Assembly (NCBI RefSeq): GCF_004684935.1 | Contig: NZ_SRJD01000018.1 | Location: 1 to 64,000, forward strand | Length of the DNA stretch: 64,000 nt | Source of the DNA: Sporolactobacillus shoreae | GTDB taxonomy: Bacteria > Bacillota > Bacilli > Bacillales > Sporolactobacillaceae | Direction: 5' to 3' | Part shown: positions 1-8,833 of the stretch, in pieces | Layout of the letters: each line of letters begins with the position of its first letter | Position numbering within the stretch: position 1 is the first letter of the stretch | The notes under the pieces: generated by a model | Database searches by the model: none | What the model saw: only the letters and a program-made list of their open reading frames with translations | Told to the model about the DNA's origin: nothing | Position numbers and translations under genes: made by a program

Positions 1-30
1 CGGTGAAGGGATACCCTTTTCCTTTCGCAA

Positions 31-80
31 AATAAATGCCAGCTATAAAGTCCTACGGACATTATAGCTGGCACTTATTG
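31..80. repeat. Long perfect-looking hairpin at the window edge
   Basis: Arms at 31-53 and 58-80 are complementary over about 21 of 23 bases, with a very short loop. On the minus strand the hairpin is followed by a T-rich stretch, so it may be a terminator for minus-strand transcription. It lies beyond the clearer terminator of the MFS gene, and no coding sequence is seen around it. Confidence 0.5.
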
Positions 81-133
81 GACAGGCAATCCCGTCAACT
101 TTCGGCTAAAATCAGGCATCAATAACACTAATA

Positions 134-172
134 AAAAGCATCCGATTCGGACATTCGTCCAGATCAGATGCT
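134..172 (-). terminator. Rho-independent terminator of the MFS gene
   Basis: On the minus strand a 10-bp stem (AGCATCTGAT pairing with ATCGGATGCT, one G-U pair) is followed directly by a T run. It sits about 35 bp past the stop codon of the MFS permease. Confidence 0.75.
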
Positions 173-205
173 CTTTCTTTCATCTCTTAAGATTAACGTT
201 GGCTC

Positions 206-1513
206 TTACTTCTCCTCAGCCTCTATGTACGACGTTTTTGATGATTCCTGCATGCGCCAGTAGACAATCAGGCTGACAAAGATACAGGCGGCAACATAGA
301 AGAAAAATAAGGTCTCAATACCGATGCTCTTGAACCACAACGCGATGAATTCAGCGGTACCACCGAATATGGCTACGGTCAGGCCATAGGGAAGACCGAC
401 ACCGAGCGCCCGGATTTCGGTAGGGAACAATTCGGCTTTGACGATCGCGTTGATCGACGTATATCCGGTGACAATCACTAGTCCAAGCATCATTAGCAGG
501 AATGCGGCGATCACGCTGTGCGATGAGCGCATGATCAGGAACAGCGGCACGGTCAGGACCGTACCGAAGATACCGAAGAAAAACAGCAATGGACGGCGGC
601 CAATATGATCAGACAAAAGGCCGGCAAGCGGCTGCAGGATCAGGAAGATCAGCAGCGCAAAGAAGTTAATCAACGTAACCACTTCCTTGTCAAGCCCGAC
701 AGAATTGATCATGAATTTCTGCAGATACGTGGTGTATGTGTAAAAAGCGACGGTTCCGCCGAGTGTCAGGCCGACAACCGTCAGGACTGCCCGTGGATAC
801 TGCATCAGCGCTTTCAGTGTTCCTGCTTTCTTCTTGGAACTGCCGGACATCTTCTTGAACTGGTCCGATTCATCCATAGTCAAACGCAGCCAGAGAACGG
901 CGAGTGCCCCGAGGGCGCCGATCACAAACGGAATACGCCAGCCCCACGCGTTGAGCTGTGCCTCATTGAGCGTCAGCTGAAGGATAATCTGAACACCCAG
1001 CGCGACCAGCTGGCCGCCGACCAGCGTGACATATTGGAAGCTGGAATAGAAACCGCGCCGGCCTTTATTTGCCATTTCAGAAAGATAGGTTGCGGATGTG
1101 CCGTACTCGCCGCCGAGCGACAAGCCTTGAAACAGCCGGGCCAGGACGAGAATAATCGGTGCGAAAATGCCAATCGTGTGGAAACTAGGTGTTGCTGCGA
1201 TGACGAGCGAGCCACTCGCCATGATCATTATTGAAAGTGTCAAAGCCGCGCGGCGGCCGTGACGATCCGCATAACGTCCCATGATCAAGCTGCCAATCGG
1301 ACGCATCAAAAAGCCGATCGCAAAGACGGCGGCCGTGTTCAGCAGCTGTGATGTTGTGTTCTCTGACGGAAAGAAATCTGTCGAGAAATAAACGGCAAAT
1401 GCCGCGTACACGTACCAGTCATACCACTCAATCATATTTCCCAGCGAACCTTTTAGAATATTACTGGCAATATGGCGCGACTTCGCGCGTTCTGTAACCT
1501 TAGCATCAGTCAC
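206..1513 (-). CDS. MFS permease, metabolite:H+ symporter (MHS) type
   Basis: A 435-residue integral membrane protein with about 12 hydrophobic segments, the usual length for this group. The first loop motif GNMIEWYDW (25-33), the loop 2-3 motif GRYADRHGRR (79-88), RLFQGLSLGGEYG (126-138) and the second-half repeat SDHIGRRP are the signature of the MHS family, which includes KgtP, ProP and ShiA. These proteins import organic acids, betaine or proline with protons. The sequence does not fix the substrate. The gene stands alone with its own terminator, and no catabolic gene is adjacent, so the physiological role stays open. The family assignment is firm. Confidence 0.9.
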   Translation of the reverse strand: MTDAKVTERAKSRHIASNILKGSLGNMIEWYDWYVYAAFAVYFSTDFFPSENTTSQLLNTAAVFAIGFLMRPIGSLIMGRYADRHGRRAALTLSIMIMASGSLVIAATPSFHTIGIFAPIILVLARLFQGLSLGGEYGTSATYLSEMANKGRRGFYSSFQYVTLVGGQLVALGVQIILQLTLNEAQLNAWGWRIPFVIGALGALAVLWLRLTMDESDQFKKMSGSSKKKAGTLKALMQYPRAVLTVVGLTLGGTVAFYTYTTYLQKFMINSVGLDKEVVTLINFFALLIFLILQPLAGLLSDHIGRRPLLFFFGIFGTVLTVPLFLIMRSSHSVIAAFLLMMLGLVIVTGYTSINAIVKAELFPTEIRALGVGLPYGLTVAIFGGTAEFIALWFKSIGIETLFFFYVAACIFVSLIVYWRMQESSKTSYIEAEEK

Positions 1514-1979
1514 TTGACCATCTCCTTTTTATGAACATTACCGTAATCCACATCAATCAATCTTGAAAGAACAAATGCAAGAATATCGACCATAATAAGT
1601 GAACATTGTAAGTTAATATACACGAGCTTCCCTATAAAGGTCGAATCATCTGCCTTGACGACATCCTATCGTTCAGCCACGGATGGCCGATATCCTCTTC
1701 TCTATGATTACGTAACTATTCATTTTTGTTATCATTATAATAACATATTGATCATAATCTATCATTGCATTTCTTCAATTTGTAAAATTTATTTGTTTTT
1801 TATTAATTCAGCAAAAAATATATTTTCTTTTTTCCTGCATCGATTAAGTAATAGTCCCCGACTGGAGCAGCTTTACCTCCATCGTCCAACAGCATTAATA
1901 AACAGGAGGAGCCATCCGATGACAGGCTCCTCCACTATATTTACCCACTCTAAGCATAACCAGATTCGTCCGCTCTTTT
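1514..1979. other. AT-rich intergenic region
   Basis: About 460 bp between two minus-strand units. It should hold the promoter of the MFS gene and it contains the terminator of the ABC operon at 1905-1933. An open frame on the plus strand (1655-2008) has no ribosome site or recognisable composition and is not called. Confidence 0.5.
1903..1935 (-). terminator. Terminator of the E-loop ABC operon
   Basis: Perfect 9-bp arms GGAGGAGCC (1905-1913) and GGCTCCTCC (1925-1933), followed on the minus strand by a short T-rich stretch. It lies about 50 bp past the last gene of the operon. Confidence 0.65.
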
Positions 1980-2495
1980 TTAAAACTGCACACCAATGCC
2001 GTATCTGATCCCCTTCTTATACTCTTTCAAAACAAGTGGGGCATACAGGTTTTGATCAAAATAAATTTTGGGCCTCTCACCTTTATGGTTTGGCTTAACT
2101 GAAAATCTTAGAATGACCGTCGTTGAATGGGAAGGTTGTAATTGCAACAGTTCACTTTTGTTAAAGTTTCCTGACATCGTTTGATAGTAATCCAAACCAT
2201 AAGCGAGCTTCGCCTCAACGATTTTCAATATAGAAATGTTTTTAGTTGAGGTATTTCGAATTTGCATCGTCACCGTCGCAGGGATCGTCTTAAATCCATG
2301 GTTATTGGTCAACCGGCCATAGGTCAGACTCTTGACATTGAGCGTCGCGTTTCCAAACGGAACATTTTGGCCGACTTGATAAGTTCTGATCTGATATTTT
2401 TTCGCAACCCCTTCATTCACTTGATAGACACGGACCAGCCACACCGCGGCAGCGACAATGAGAACGGCCAAGATAGCTATTTTCATCTTGCTCAT
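1980..2495 (-). CDS. Membrane-anchored exported protein of the ABC operon
   Basis: A 171-residue protein with one N-terminal hydrophobic segment (about 5-22), probably an uncleaved signal anchor, followed by a beta-rich outer domain. I do not recognise a catalytic motif; the shape resembles DUF5028-like proteins found next to peptide-exporting ABC transporters, but that link is weak. It is the last gene of the operon and its start overlaps the end of the ATPase gene by 4 bp, so it is translationally coupled. The likely role is an extracytoplasmic accessory of the transporter; this is inference from context only. Confidence 0.6.
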   Translation of the reverse strand: MSKMKIAILAVLIVAAAVWLVRVYQVNEGVAKKYQIRTYQVGQNVPFGNATLNVKSLTYGRLTNNHGFKTIPATVTMQIRNTSTKNISILKIVEAKLAYGLDYYQTMSGNFNKSELLQLQPSHSTTVILRFSVKPNHKGERPKIYFDQNLYAPLVLKEYKKGIRYGIGVQF

Positions 2496-3160
2496 GGCTC
2501 TGCAGCCTCCTTGATCTCGTGACCGATAATTTTGCCACTCTCCATCTGGAAGATTTCATCGGACAGATAATCCAGATCCTCCTTGTCATGGCTGGCAATG
2601 AGGATACACTTTTTCTTATCTTTCAACTCGAGCAGTAACTTCTTCAGTTCTTCAATGCCATCCGTATCCAGCGCATTGGTCGGTTCATCTAAAATAATCA
2701 GATCCGGATCCTCCATGATGGCCTGGGCAATGCCAAGGCGCTGCTTCATGCCTAATGAATATTTTCGATATCTCCGCTTATCCTCAGGGTCCAATCCGAC
2801 CAGACGAATTGATTCTTTTATTTGTTCATCGTCAATCAGGCCCTTAATTCCGGCCAACATTTTTAAGTTTTTGAAACCCGTAAACCCGTTTAAAAATCCA
2901 GGATATTCGATAAGCACGCCGACGCTCGGCGGGAAGGATGCCTCTTTCCCAAGAGTGATTCCACCTGCTTCAACGGTTCCCTCGGTGGGCAGGATCAGTC
3001 CGCTCAATGCTCTGAAAAGCATTGTTTTCCCGGATCCGTTTTTCCCTCTGAAACCGTAGATGAAACCGCGCGCCAGAGTCAGGTTGATGTCTTTAAGCAC
3101 CATTTGATTTTTTATGGTTTTGGATAAGTGTTCCGCTTTCAAATAGATCTCGTTTGCCAT
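2492..3160 (-). CDS. ABC transporter ATPase with E-loop (LanF/BcrA-like)
   Basis: A 222-residue nucleotide-binding subunit. Walker A is GKNGSGKT (39-46), the signature is YSLGMKQ (134-140, replacing LSGGQ), and Walker B ends LIILDEPT (154-161). The D-loop and the switch histidine (SHD) follow. Where most ABC ATPases carry the Q-loop glutamine, this one has Glu85 in the stretch GVLIEYPGF. A Glu there (the E-loop) is a known mark of lantibiotic-immunity ATPases such as NukF and of BcrA-type proteins. The gene follows five membrane or anchored proteins in one operon. It probably powers export of, or protection from, a peptide or lipid-active compound. Confidence 0.85.
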   Translation of the reverse strand: MANEIYLKAEHLSKTIKNQMVLKDINLTLARGFIYGFRGKNGSGKTMLFRALSGLILPTEGTVEAGGITLGKEASFPPSVGVLIEYPGFLNGFTGFKNLKMLAGIKGLIDDEQIKESIRLVGLDPEDKRRYRKYSLGMKQRLGIAQAIMEDPDLIILDEPTNALDTDGIEELKKLLLELKDKKKCILIASHDKEDLDYLSDEIFQMESGKIIGHEIKEAAEP

Positions 3161-3171
3161 CCTGAACCCTC

Positions 3172-3981
3172 CTATAATAATTCGCGTTGCTTGCAGATAT
3201 ATAAGGTGACTGTACTGACCGCCAGAAAGAGACAGGCAGAATACGCTAAAGAAAAGCCAAGCGTCAGATGATGTTCCAGATCAAAAATGTCCTGTTTCAG
3301 GATCATCGAGTGTATGGCCGGCAGCCATTTGCTGTCCAGAAAGGTTGACAGTGTACAGAGAACAACCACACAGAAAAAAGCGATGATTGGTTGCAGCCAA
3401 TGAATCAGAAGCAGCAGAAGGCTTGACAATACAGTACTTGTCGCGATAAAGCCGATGAGCAGCCGCGTCACTAATAGCCCGGAAGATACTTTGGATTGCA
3501 TCATCGGTTCAATAAACTGATGGAAATATGAAGAAGCGTTCAGCGAAAAATCGTGGGTCACGCTGCCGGAAGCCAGATAGACCGCCGCAAACAAACAGAG
3601 ATACAGCGCGAGATTCTGAATGATCAGCCACACAATTTTTGACATAATATACTGCCGCTTCGATTGGCATCTGAGCAGCACATACAGTTGATTTTGCCGG
3701 AAATCATGAATGAGATAGTCCGCTGTTAAAAAGAGCGCGAAGAATTGAGTGAAGTCCCAATAATAGGGAATCACATAATCCGTGAGCGTTTTTATGTAAC
3801 CATTGTCGCGCATCAGTAAAAAGAATGTATCCAAACCATTCGTTCCGATCGATTGATTCCGAAGACTGATTGCATACGCCAGAGCAGCCATATAGGCCAG
3901 AAAAATCAAGTACTTATATTTTCCATAGGAAAAGCTGTATGTGACATCACGCCAAAAAAGCCTGAAGAAGGAATAGATCAT
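3172..3981 (-). CDS. ABC-2-type membrane subunit
   Basis: A 269-residue protein with about six hydrophobic segments and short loops. The loop between the second and third segments (around residues 100-115, RCQSKRQYIMSK) has the basic R-x-x-S-K/R pattern typical of ABC-2 permeases of the antibiotic-resistance type. Its stop lies 11 bp before the ATPase gene and its start overlaps the upstream permease gene by 4 bp. It is most likely one transmembrane subunit partnering the E-loop ATPase. No enzymatic motif is visible. Confidence 0.7.
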   Translation of the reverse strand: MIYSFFRLFWRDVTYSFSYGKYKYLIFLAYMAALAYAISLRNQSIGTNGLDTFFLLMRDNGYIKTLTDYVIPYYWDFTQFFALFLTADYLIHDFRQNQLYVLLRCQSKRQYIMSKIVWLIIQNLALYLCLFAAVYLASGSVTHDFSLNASSYFHQFIEPMMQSKVSSGLLVTRLLIGFIATSTVLSSLLLLLIHWLQPIIAFFCVVVLCTLSTFLDSKWLPAIHSMILKQDIFDLEHHLTLGFSLAYSACLFLAVSTVTLYICKQRELL

Positions 3982-4778
3982 GAGAGAAAGTCCCTTCTTT
4001 CATAAATCATTCCAGTTATCCCATACAAAGCAAGAGAAACGATAAATAAATAGGCGCAATGAAACAGGATGCTGATCGGATTGATCCAGTTTTCGAGCAC
4101 CAGCACTGCTGGTGTAATAAAAAATGATATAGGAAAAGGACCAAACATTTCAATACCGGCAAGGATTACAAGCACAATCAGGATCAACCCATCGTTCTTA
4201 ATCCAGCATTTCAAGAAAAGGGTCAGAAAAGCAATCATCAAGAATCCTAAAAACTTAGTCACAAATAGAGCTGCCACTACTTTGTATGTCGCAAGATGGG
4301 GCAAAACACTTTGAAAACGCTGCGGATTATGGATCAGCCAGCTGACTGATCCGTCCGCACGTAACCATGTATTACCAAAGCCAGCAATTAATCCGCCTAC
4401 TGCCCAAGAAAACAATAAAATCAGGACAGTAAATACGATTGAATAGACGATTGCCGCGATGACGTAAAGATGAAAAATCTGAAAACGCGATTTCATCTTG
4501 GTCAGAAAGGATCCACGATCCTTGAATTTCATTAATTGTGTCATCGTAATCACAATCATCGGGATACCGACCGAGACAAACATTAATTGATTCGTGCTAC
4601 CATGGAGGCCATACAGATCAGCTATCAGGTCGAACAGCCCTCGAGGACCGGGACCCTGCTTGTCCAGTGCCATTAAGCATGTCAAGATAAACGCGCAGTA
4701 GATGCCTCCTCCGAGCCAAACGTTTCTAAGTGAGAACAATGCACCAACCGAAATCCGGAAAAGCCTAGATGGTCTCAT
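3978..4778 (-). CDS. ABC-2-type membrane subunit
   Basis: About 266 residues with six or more hydrophobic segments and no catalytic motif. The frame is open up to 4817, but I favour the Met at 4778 (MRPSRLF), which overlaps the preceding gene by only 14 bp. It is embedded in a run of overlapping or nearly abutting membrane-protein genes that all read on the minus strand and end at the ATPase gene, so it is a probable subunit or accessory of the same exporter. Confidence 0.65.
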   Translation of the reverse strand: MRPSRLFRISVGALFSLRNVWLGGGIYCAFILTCLMALDKQGPGPRGLFDLIADLYGLHGSTNQLMFVSVGIPMIVITMTQLMKFKDRGSFLTKMKSRFQIFHLYVIAAIVYSIVFTVLILLFSWAVGGLIAGFGNTWLRADGSVSWLIHNPQRFQSVLPHLATYKVVAALFVTKFLGFLMIAFLTLFLKCWIKNDGLILIVLVILAGIEMFGPFPISFFITPAVLVLENWINPISILFHCAYLFIVSLALYGITGMIYERRDFLS

Positions 4779-5565
4779 GTCGATCACCAACAATATAATA
4801 CCAGAGGAAGGTACCAATAGTCCCTACAATTAAATAGGTTGGAATGCCCCAGTTTGCCGGACCATTTTCAAGAAACAGCCCTGAGATTGAATATTGGCCC
4901 AAAAAGGTATAAGTAAAAAGATCAAATCCCATAAAGGCCAGAAAAGGAACCACAAGGACAATATAGCGATTTTTCAAAACGGTGGAAAAAGCGAGCCCGA
5001 TTGAAGCCAGTATTCCGCCCAGCAGGAAGAACAAAAAGAGACGTAGCAGTATGTAAAGCACAGGATGTTGATAGTTCAAATCCGGCAAAAAGTTGCCATT
5101 GGGCACCAAAATCATACCAAAGTAATAGTTATTTTCAATTAAGGGGAATGATGTCATCTGGCCTAAAAAATTGAGAACCAGTGGAAAAACGACAACAGTC
5201 CCTCCCAAACAGTAATTTACGGCATAACGGATCATCAAATACTTCTTCTTGCTCACCTTAGTCACAATATTTTTGATATACCCTGAGTTAAAATCTTCCG
5301 CGTACGCATCGGCATAGGCTAATGAGGCAAGCAACGGTAAAATTAAGATAAAAATATTATACGTATCACCGATATTATAAGGCATCCACATCACATACGG
5401 GCTGCCCGGATAGAACGCATAATCTTCACTGCTTGATATTTGCGGCCATACCTGAACAACCGGCCATATCGCCAGAAGGGCACCAACTAAAATCAGGAAC
5501 CAGAAAATCGGCCTGCGGGTCACCCGCTGTATTTCCATTCGTAGCATTCTGTCCACCGCCTTCAA
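4765..5565 (-). CDS. ABC-2-type membrane subunit
   Basis: A 266-residue, about six-segment membrane protein. The N-terminus (MKAVDRMLRMEIQRVTRRP) precedes a first transmembrane helix at about 20-36, and a cytoplasmic loop has the K/S-rich pattern TKVSKKKYLMIRY expected of ABC-2 permeases. It starts 4 bp after the preceding gene and overlaps the next. Four such hydrophobic proteins served by a single ATPase is more than the usual one or two, so some may be non-transport accessories. Confidence 0.65.
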   Translation of the reverse strand: MKAVDRMLRMEIQRVTRRPIFWFLILVGALLAIWPVVQVWPQISSSEDYAFYPGSPYVMWMPYNIGDTYNIFILILPLLASLAYADAYAEDFNSGYIKNIVTKVSKKKYLMIRYAVNYCLGGTVVVFPLVLNFLGQMTSFPLIENNYYFGMILVPNGNFLPDLNYQHPVLYILLRLFLFFLLGGILASIGLAFSTVLKNRYIVLVVPFLAFMGFDLFTYTFLGQYSISGLFLENGPANWGIPTYLIVGTIGTFLWYYIVGDRHETI

Positions 5566-5569
5566 CTGA

Positions 5570-6340
5570 TTAGTGATAAAATTCTTTGTATTTGTAAAAC
5601 CTGACGCTTAAGAAATAGAAAATTGTAACACCCAAAAGAAAATAAATAACCTGAAACAACTGGTCGGTTGTCGACAGCCAGGTATCCAGTGTTATTCGTA
5701 CCCGCTCCAAGAGTAGCGGAAATCTTTCTGAGATCAGGCCCTCGCCAGCAAAGATCAATAAAGACAAGAAAAACACATAGACATTTTTCTTAAGCACGAT
5801 TTTCAGGAAAAGAATGAAAACCGCTATAAATAAAATAGCCATAAACCGTGTGCTGAGTAGATAGATCCAGATCTTTAAGCTGGTTACATGAGAGATGTAG
5901 AGAGGAAAGTAGGCTTTATTTTCAAGCAGAAAATAGATCGTGCCTTCCCGTGATCCCCAAAGATTGACCAGATGGCCTGTCGCAAGCAGCGAAACGATTA
6001 TCCCTGTTGCCGCCGTGATCAATGTTAAGAGGGCAGCAAAACAAACGGACAAAACAACCAGTTGATTTAATACTTTACCTTTATCCCGAATACGGACCAC
6101 CATAAGATGGTTCTCAAACCGATCCGTAAGCTGAGGCAGGACAAGAGCAAAGAACGGAAGGATTCCCAGTAGCAGCACCTCAACGCTCATACTGCCGCCC
6201 CACTGGACATTGGCCACATAATCGAAGAGCGAATTCCCCGCCCACTTTGGTGCCGTCAAGGTGCTGGATACATCCACAGCCAGAAAATAGATAAAGGCTA
6301 ACACAGTCATTTTCACAGGTAAATATCTGATCGCCATCAT
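5570..6340 (-). CDS. ABC-2-type membrane subunit (intact copy)
   Basis: A 256-residue polytopic membrane protein with about six segments and the loop VVRIRDKGKVLNQL, a basic ABC-2-like loop. The ATG overlaps the end of the preceding gene by 4 bp, so the two are coupled. A decayed second copy lies at 8480-8833, again directly behind a paralogue of the gene upstream of this one. The pair therefore duplicated as a block. It is a probable transporter subunit; its substrate is unknown. Confidence 0.7.
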   Translation of the reverse strand: MMAIRYLPVKMTVLAFIYFLAVDVSSTLTAPKWAGNSLFDYVANVQWGGSMSVEVLLLGILPFFALVLPQLTDRFENHLMVVRIRDKGKVLNQLVVLSVCFAALLTLITAATGIIVSLLATGHLVNLWGSREGTIYFLLENKAYFPLYISHVTSLKIWIYLLSTRFMAILFIAVFILFLKIVLKKNVYVFFLSLLIFAGEGLISERFPLLLERVRITLDTWLSTTDQLFQVIYFLLGVTIFYFLSVRFYKYKEFYH

Positions 6341-7281
6341 GGTGTGTTCACCCCACCGGACGGCTTAGGAGCACTTGTACTGTTTACACTTCGGTCGATA
6401 TATTCCTTAAAGGAAACTTGTTTGTTACCGGAGATGTCTAAATGAAAAACTTTAGGATCAACCCCTTTATTAATCCGGATCCCTCCAATAGTCACAAAGA
6501 AAATCACACGATTTTTTTGACCATAGCATTTCAAGTCAAGCAGGGCACCTGTATTTTTAGATACCACCATCGTAAACGATCCTTGTAAATCTTCAGAAAC
6601 GTTGCTCGGAATTGTCCCTTTGATTTGATAAACAGGCATACCAAACTGTGTTCCCTCTTTATAGTTCCAATTTGTGTAATTACTGAACAGTAGACTCCAC
6701 CATTCACTGCTGGTAACCATTTGATTAAACATGCCAATGTATTGATCTTCGAAATCACCGACGCTTTGTCCTCTTATTCTCTTGGGTGTATCCTTTGTAT
6801 ATATTTTCTGTTCAGGCCTCTTAAGAAGAGCTGAATCGCGATTGAAGAGAACATCCGTTGTTTCTACAACCTTCCCATTCTCATACTGCTTGTTGGTGGC
6901 TCGGTTTTTGTGATGATCAAAGTCTACATAAAAGTTGATCTGATTCATTTCGTCTTTAGAATGCCCCCATTGATAACTTCCCTGTGCATTATGAATATAG
7001 TCCCAAGCGTAATACATCTTATTTACGATGCTAAACTTATCGGGATATTTCTTCGCGAGTTGCTTATCACTCTCCGTATTAAAAGGAAAGGTACTTCCTT
7101 TCGACGAATCCCTGTGTTTGCTCTTAGTTACAGTTCCCTTGTTGATGCTGCTGGGACTATTCGTTCCTTCGTTGTTATGAAACAGCGAAGTTACCGCTTC
7201 AGGATAAGTGGAATAAATCTTAATGCCTGCTAAAATAAGGGCAAGTAAAGTAATCACTACGATTGGAATCCATTTCTTCAT
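6337..7281 (-). CDS. Membrane-anchored extracytoplasmic protein, first operon gene
   Basis: A 314-residue protein with one N-terminal hydrophobic anchor (about 5-23, MKKWIPIVVITLLALILAG), a Ser/Thr-rich linker to about residue 65, and then a folded outer domain. The beta-rich C-terminal half, with patterns such as FTMVVSKNTGALLDLKCYG, faintly recalls LolA-like lipoprotein-binding folds; that is a guess. A paralogue at 8830-9783 shares the same leader and about three-quarters of its sequence. The AGGAGG ribosome site sits just downstream of a conserved leader hairpin (7295-7328). This is the promoter-proximal gene of the exporter operon. Confidence 0.7.
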   Translation of the reverse strand: MKKWIPIVVITLLALILAGIKIYSTYPEAVTSLFHNNEGTNSPSSINKGTVTKSKHRDSSKGSTFPFNTESDKQLAKKYPDKFSIVNKMYYAWDYIHNAQGSYQWGHSKDEMNQINFYVDFDHHKNRATNKQYENGKVVETTDVLFNRDSALLKRPEQKIYTKDTPKRIRGQSVGDFEDQYIGMFNQMVTSSEWWSLLFSNYTNWNYKEGTQFGMPVYQIKGTIPSNVSEDLQGSFTMVVSKNTGALLDLKCYGQKNRVIFFVTIGGIRINKGVDPKVFHLDISGNKQVSFKEYIDRSVNSTSAPKPSGGVNTP

Positions 7282-7294
7282 AGGATCGCCTCCT

Positions 7295-7328
7295 AAAGCA
7301 CTTCTACTAAAACTTGCCCTTGTGCTTT
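7295..7328 (-). promoter_or_regulatory. Leader hairpin next to the ribosome site
   Basis: AAAGCAC (7295-7301) pairs with GTGCTTT (7322-7328). On the minus-strand transcript the stem ends immediately before AGGAGG. The same stem, with a diverged loop, precedes the paralogue at 9796-9829. Confidence 0.5.
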
Positions 7329-7409
7329 ACCTTTCTCCATGGATTATCATTATTTTCAGTATAGACACTCAATTATATATATTCGCTTTTTTCTATATAT
7401 TTGTTACAA

Positions 7410-7418
7410 ATTATAGCA
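7410..7418 (-). promoter_or_regulatory. Extended -10 promoter of the exporter operon
   Basis: Reading on the minus strand, TG-C-TATAAT is a perfect extended -10 element, about 130 bp upstream of the first operon gene. No strong -35 box is seen. It would give a leader of about 120 nt carrying the hairpin at 7295-7328. Confidence 0.5.
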
Positions 7419-7588
7419 CATGAAATAGAAACTTGGCGTAAGCAAGAAAATTATTCTTACAATAGAAATCTTACGATTTTCAAGGGTATGTCACTTCGAC
7501 CAATTTTGTCTCACCAACATTATTATCCTTTACAGAGTTGTAGAAGCTTTTAGATAAATCACAGTTGACATAATCTAATAAACATTAT

Positions 7589-7607
7589 CTATTATTGGCA
7601 TAAATAG
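7589..7607. repeat. Near-palindrome shared with the 13.4-kb regulator promoter
   Basis: CTATTATTGGCATAAATAG differs from the palindrome at 13415-13432 (CTATTATTGACATAATAG) by one substitution and one inserted base. It lies between the DUF2712-like gene and the exporter operon, and a TTGACA box lies at 7565-7570. It may be a regulator-binding site or a relic of a promoter. Confidence 0.35.
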
Positions 7608-7713
7608 GAGGCCCCCCTTAGTTCCAATCTTATATGGCAATAGGAACAAGGAGAACCCCTCTTTTTTAATAATTGCAATAAAGATTTAACAAGAATGCAT
7701 CTTTTAATTCATT

Positions 7714-8145
7714 TTATATTGAATCTGGGCTCCAAACGCCGTATGCCCCAAACCCATGTACAGAATTTGCCGTTCCTTTAATTCGGACATAAACCTCACC
7801 CGCGTCTTCAAAGGCGTAATTTGAAAGGTATCTTCCTTGGTTGATATTCGCACGGTTGAAAGTATAGTACCAGGTTTTCGAAAAATTAGAATAGCTACTT
7901 TTAACTACTGAGGCAGTATATGATGGATTCGGATCAGATCCACTTATCGATTCCAATTTCATATAAGCTGAAGTATTGTTCGTTTTTAACCTGTCACCAG
8001 TGTATTGAGTTGTGCTACCTGGCCCAAATCCGTAACTAAAAGAAGTATCAGTATAATTACTGGCAAATGCAGTCAATGAACTCACAGACAAAATCACTAC
8101 TACAGCAAGTACAGTCACATACAATTTTCTCTTAACCATTACCAC
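7714..8145 (-). CDS. Secreted DUF2712-like protein
   Basis: A 143-residue protein with a classic signal peptide: basic KRK, hydrophobic core to about residue 25, and a likely cut after AFA. The mature part is Tyr/Ser/Thr-rich and ends in a G-A-Y-G-V-W-S-P-D motif. Length and pattern match DUF2712-type secreted proteins of Bacillales and loosely recall lactococcin-972-type exports; I hold the first match as more likely. The GTG at 8145 is chosen because an AAGGAAG ribosome site lies 7 nt upstream; the ATG at 8139 would be spaced too far. It precedes the E-loop ABC operon and could be its substrate, which is inference. Confidence 0.65.
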   Translation of the reverse strand: MVMVKRKLYVTVLAVVVILSVSSLTAFASNYTDTSFSYGFGPGSTTQYTGDRLKTNNTSAYMKLESISGSDPNPSYTASVVKSSYSNFSKTWYYTFNRANINQGRYLSNYAFEDAGEVYVRIKGTANSVHGFGAYGVWSPDSI

Positions 8146-8479
8146 ATTATCGCTTCCTTTAATTTAATATTTTTAACATATTTAGTATATATTTCATTTT
8201 TAAACATATCAAACAATAAATTTCTACAAAAACCGACATTATTTATGATATATATTATAAAATCCCAACAGCAGGAACATCACAGTCGATGCATGAGTAA
8301 ACTTACCCGAAGTGCTGATATATTCGCAACCCTTGGTTTCTACAACTCGGCGGAGTTACGGAAGCGTCTTATTGCTTAAAATCTTTCCCTCGCTTTCCAA
8401 TCAGTGTCAAGTGTGTGGCGTGAAACAAGCCAGTACCTGTACCCATTCCGAGCACAAATATAAAGCGACCTATAGGGCA
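8146..8479. other. AT-rich region with no recognised gene
   Basis: It holds the upstream region of the DUF2712-like gene and then a stretch where the decaying permease copy can no longer be followed. No coding frame of convincing composition is visible on either strand. Confidence 0.4.
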
Positions 8480-8833
8480 TTGGAATTGATTTCATTAGCT
8501 GCACTTTATGGCGTTCATGTGTTCTATAGTTCGTTCTACTTCTGGTTGTGCTTGTTGGAGCCAAGATTCCGGTCGCTGCTATCACTAAGGTGAATAGAGA
8601 AACAATTAAAATCGAGAACCAGAAGATTCGCCAATCGGGGCAAAACTGATGTAAAAGTTATAAATCGTTTAAAAGTTAACGCATGCGTACTCATATTGCC
8701 CACTATCAAATTAGCCACAGAATCAAGTGATCTCCGATTCATCGAGTACTGGAATGATAGTAAAGATACTCACAATCAAAAAGATAAAACCACACAAACT
8801 CAATCTCACAGGTGAACATCTTATCACCATCAT
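8480..8833 (-). pseudogene. Degenerate copy of the 5570-6340 membrane subunit
   Basis: The start (MMVIRCSPV, from 8833) overlaps the upstream gene exactly as the intact copy does (MMAIRYLPV). After stops and frameshifts, matches reappear in other frames: SLDSVANLIVGNMS against SLFDYVANVQWGGSMS, and LFTLVIAATGIL against LLTLITAATGII. About 90 bp relative to the intact gene are missing before the last match. No functional protein can be made. Confidence 0.65.

Noticed and set aside
605-1234. Long open frame on the plus strand inside the MFS gene
   Set aside because: It is a codon shadow of the MFS gene: Gln/Arg/Cys-rich composition, no ribosome site and no family pattern.
1655-2008. 117-codon plus-strand frame
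   Set aside because: AT-rich intergenic sequence with low-complexity Ile/Tyr/Phe composition, no ribosome site, and it overlaps a terminator and the end of a real gene.
7714-8145. Lactococcin-972-type bacteriocin
   Set aside because: Length and C-terminal pattern fit DUF2712-like secreted proteins better, and the typical companion immunity permease of the lactococcin-972 family is not seen. Left as a possibility only.
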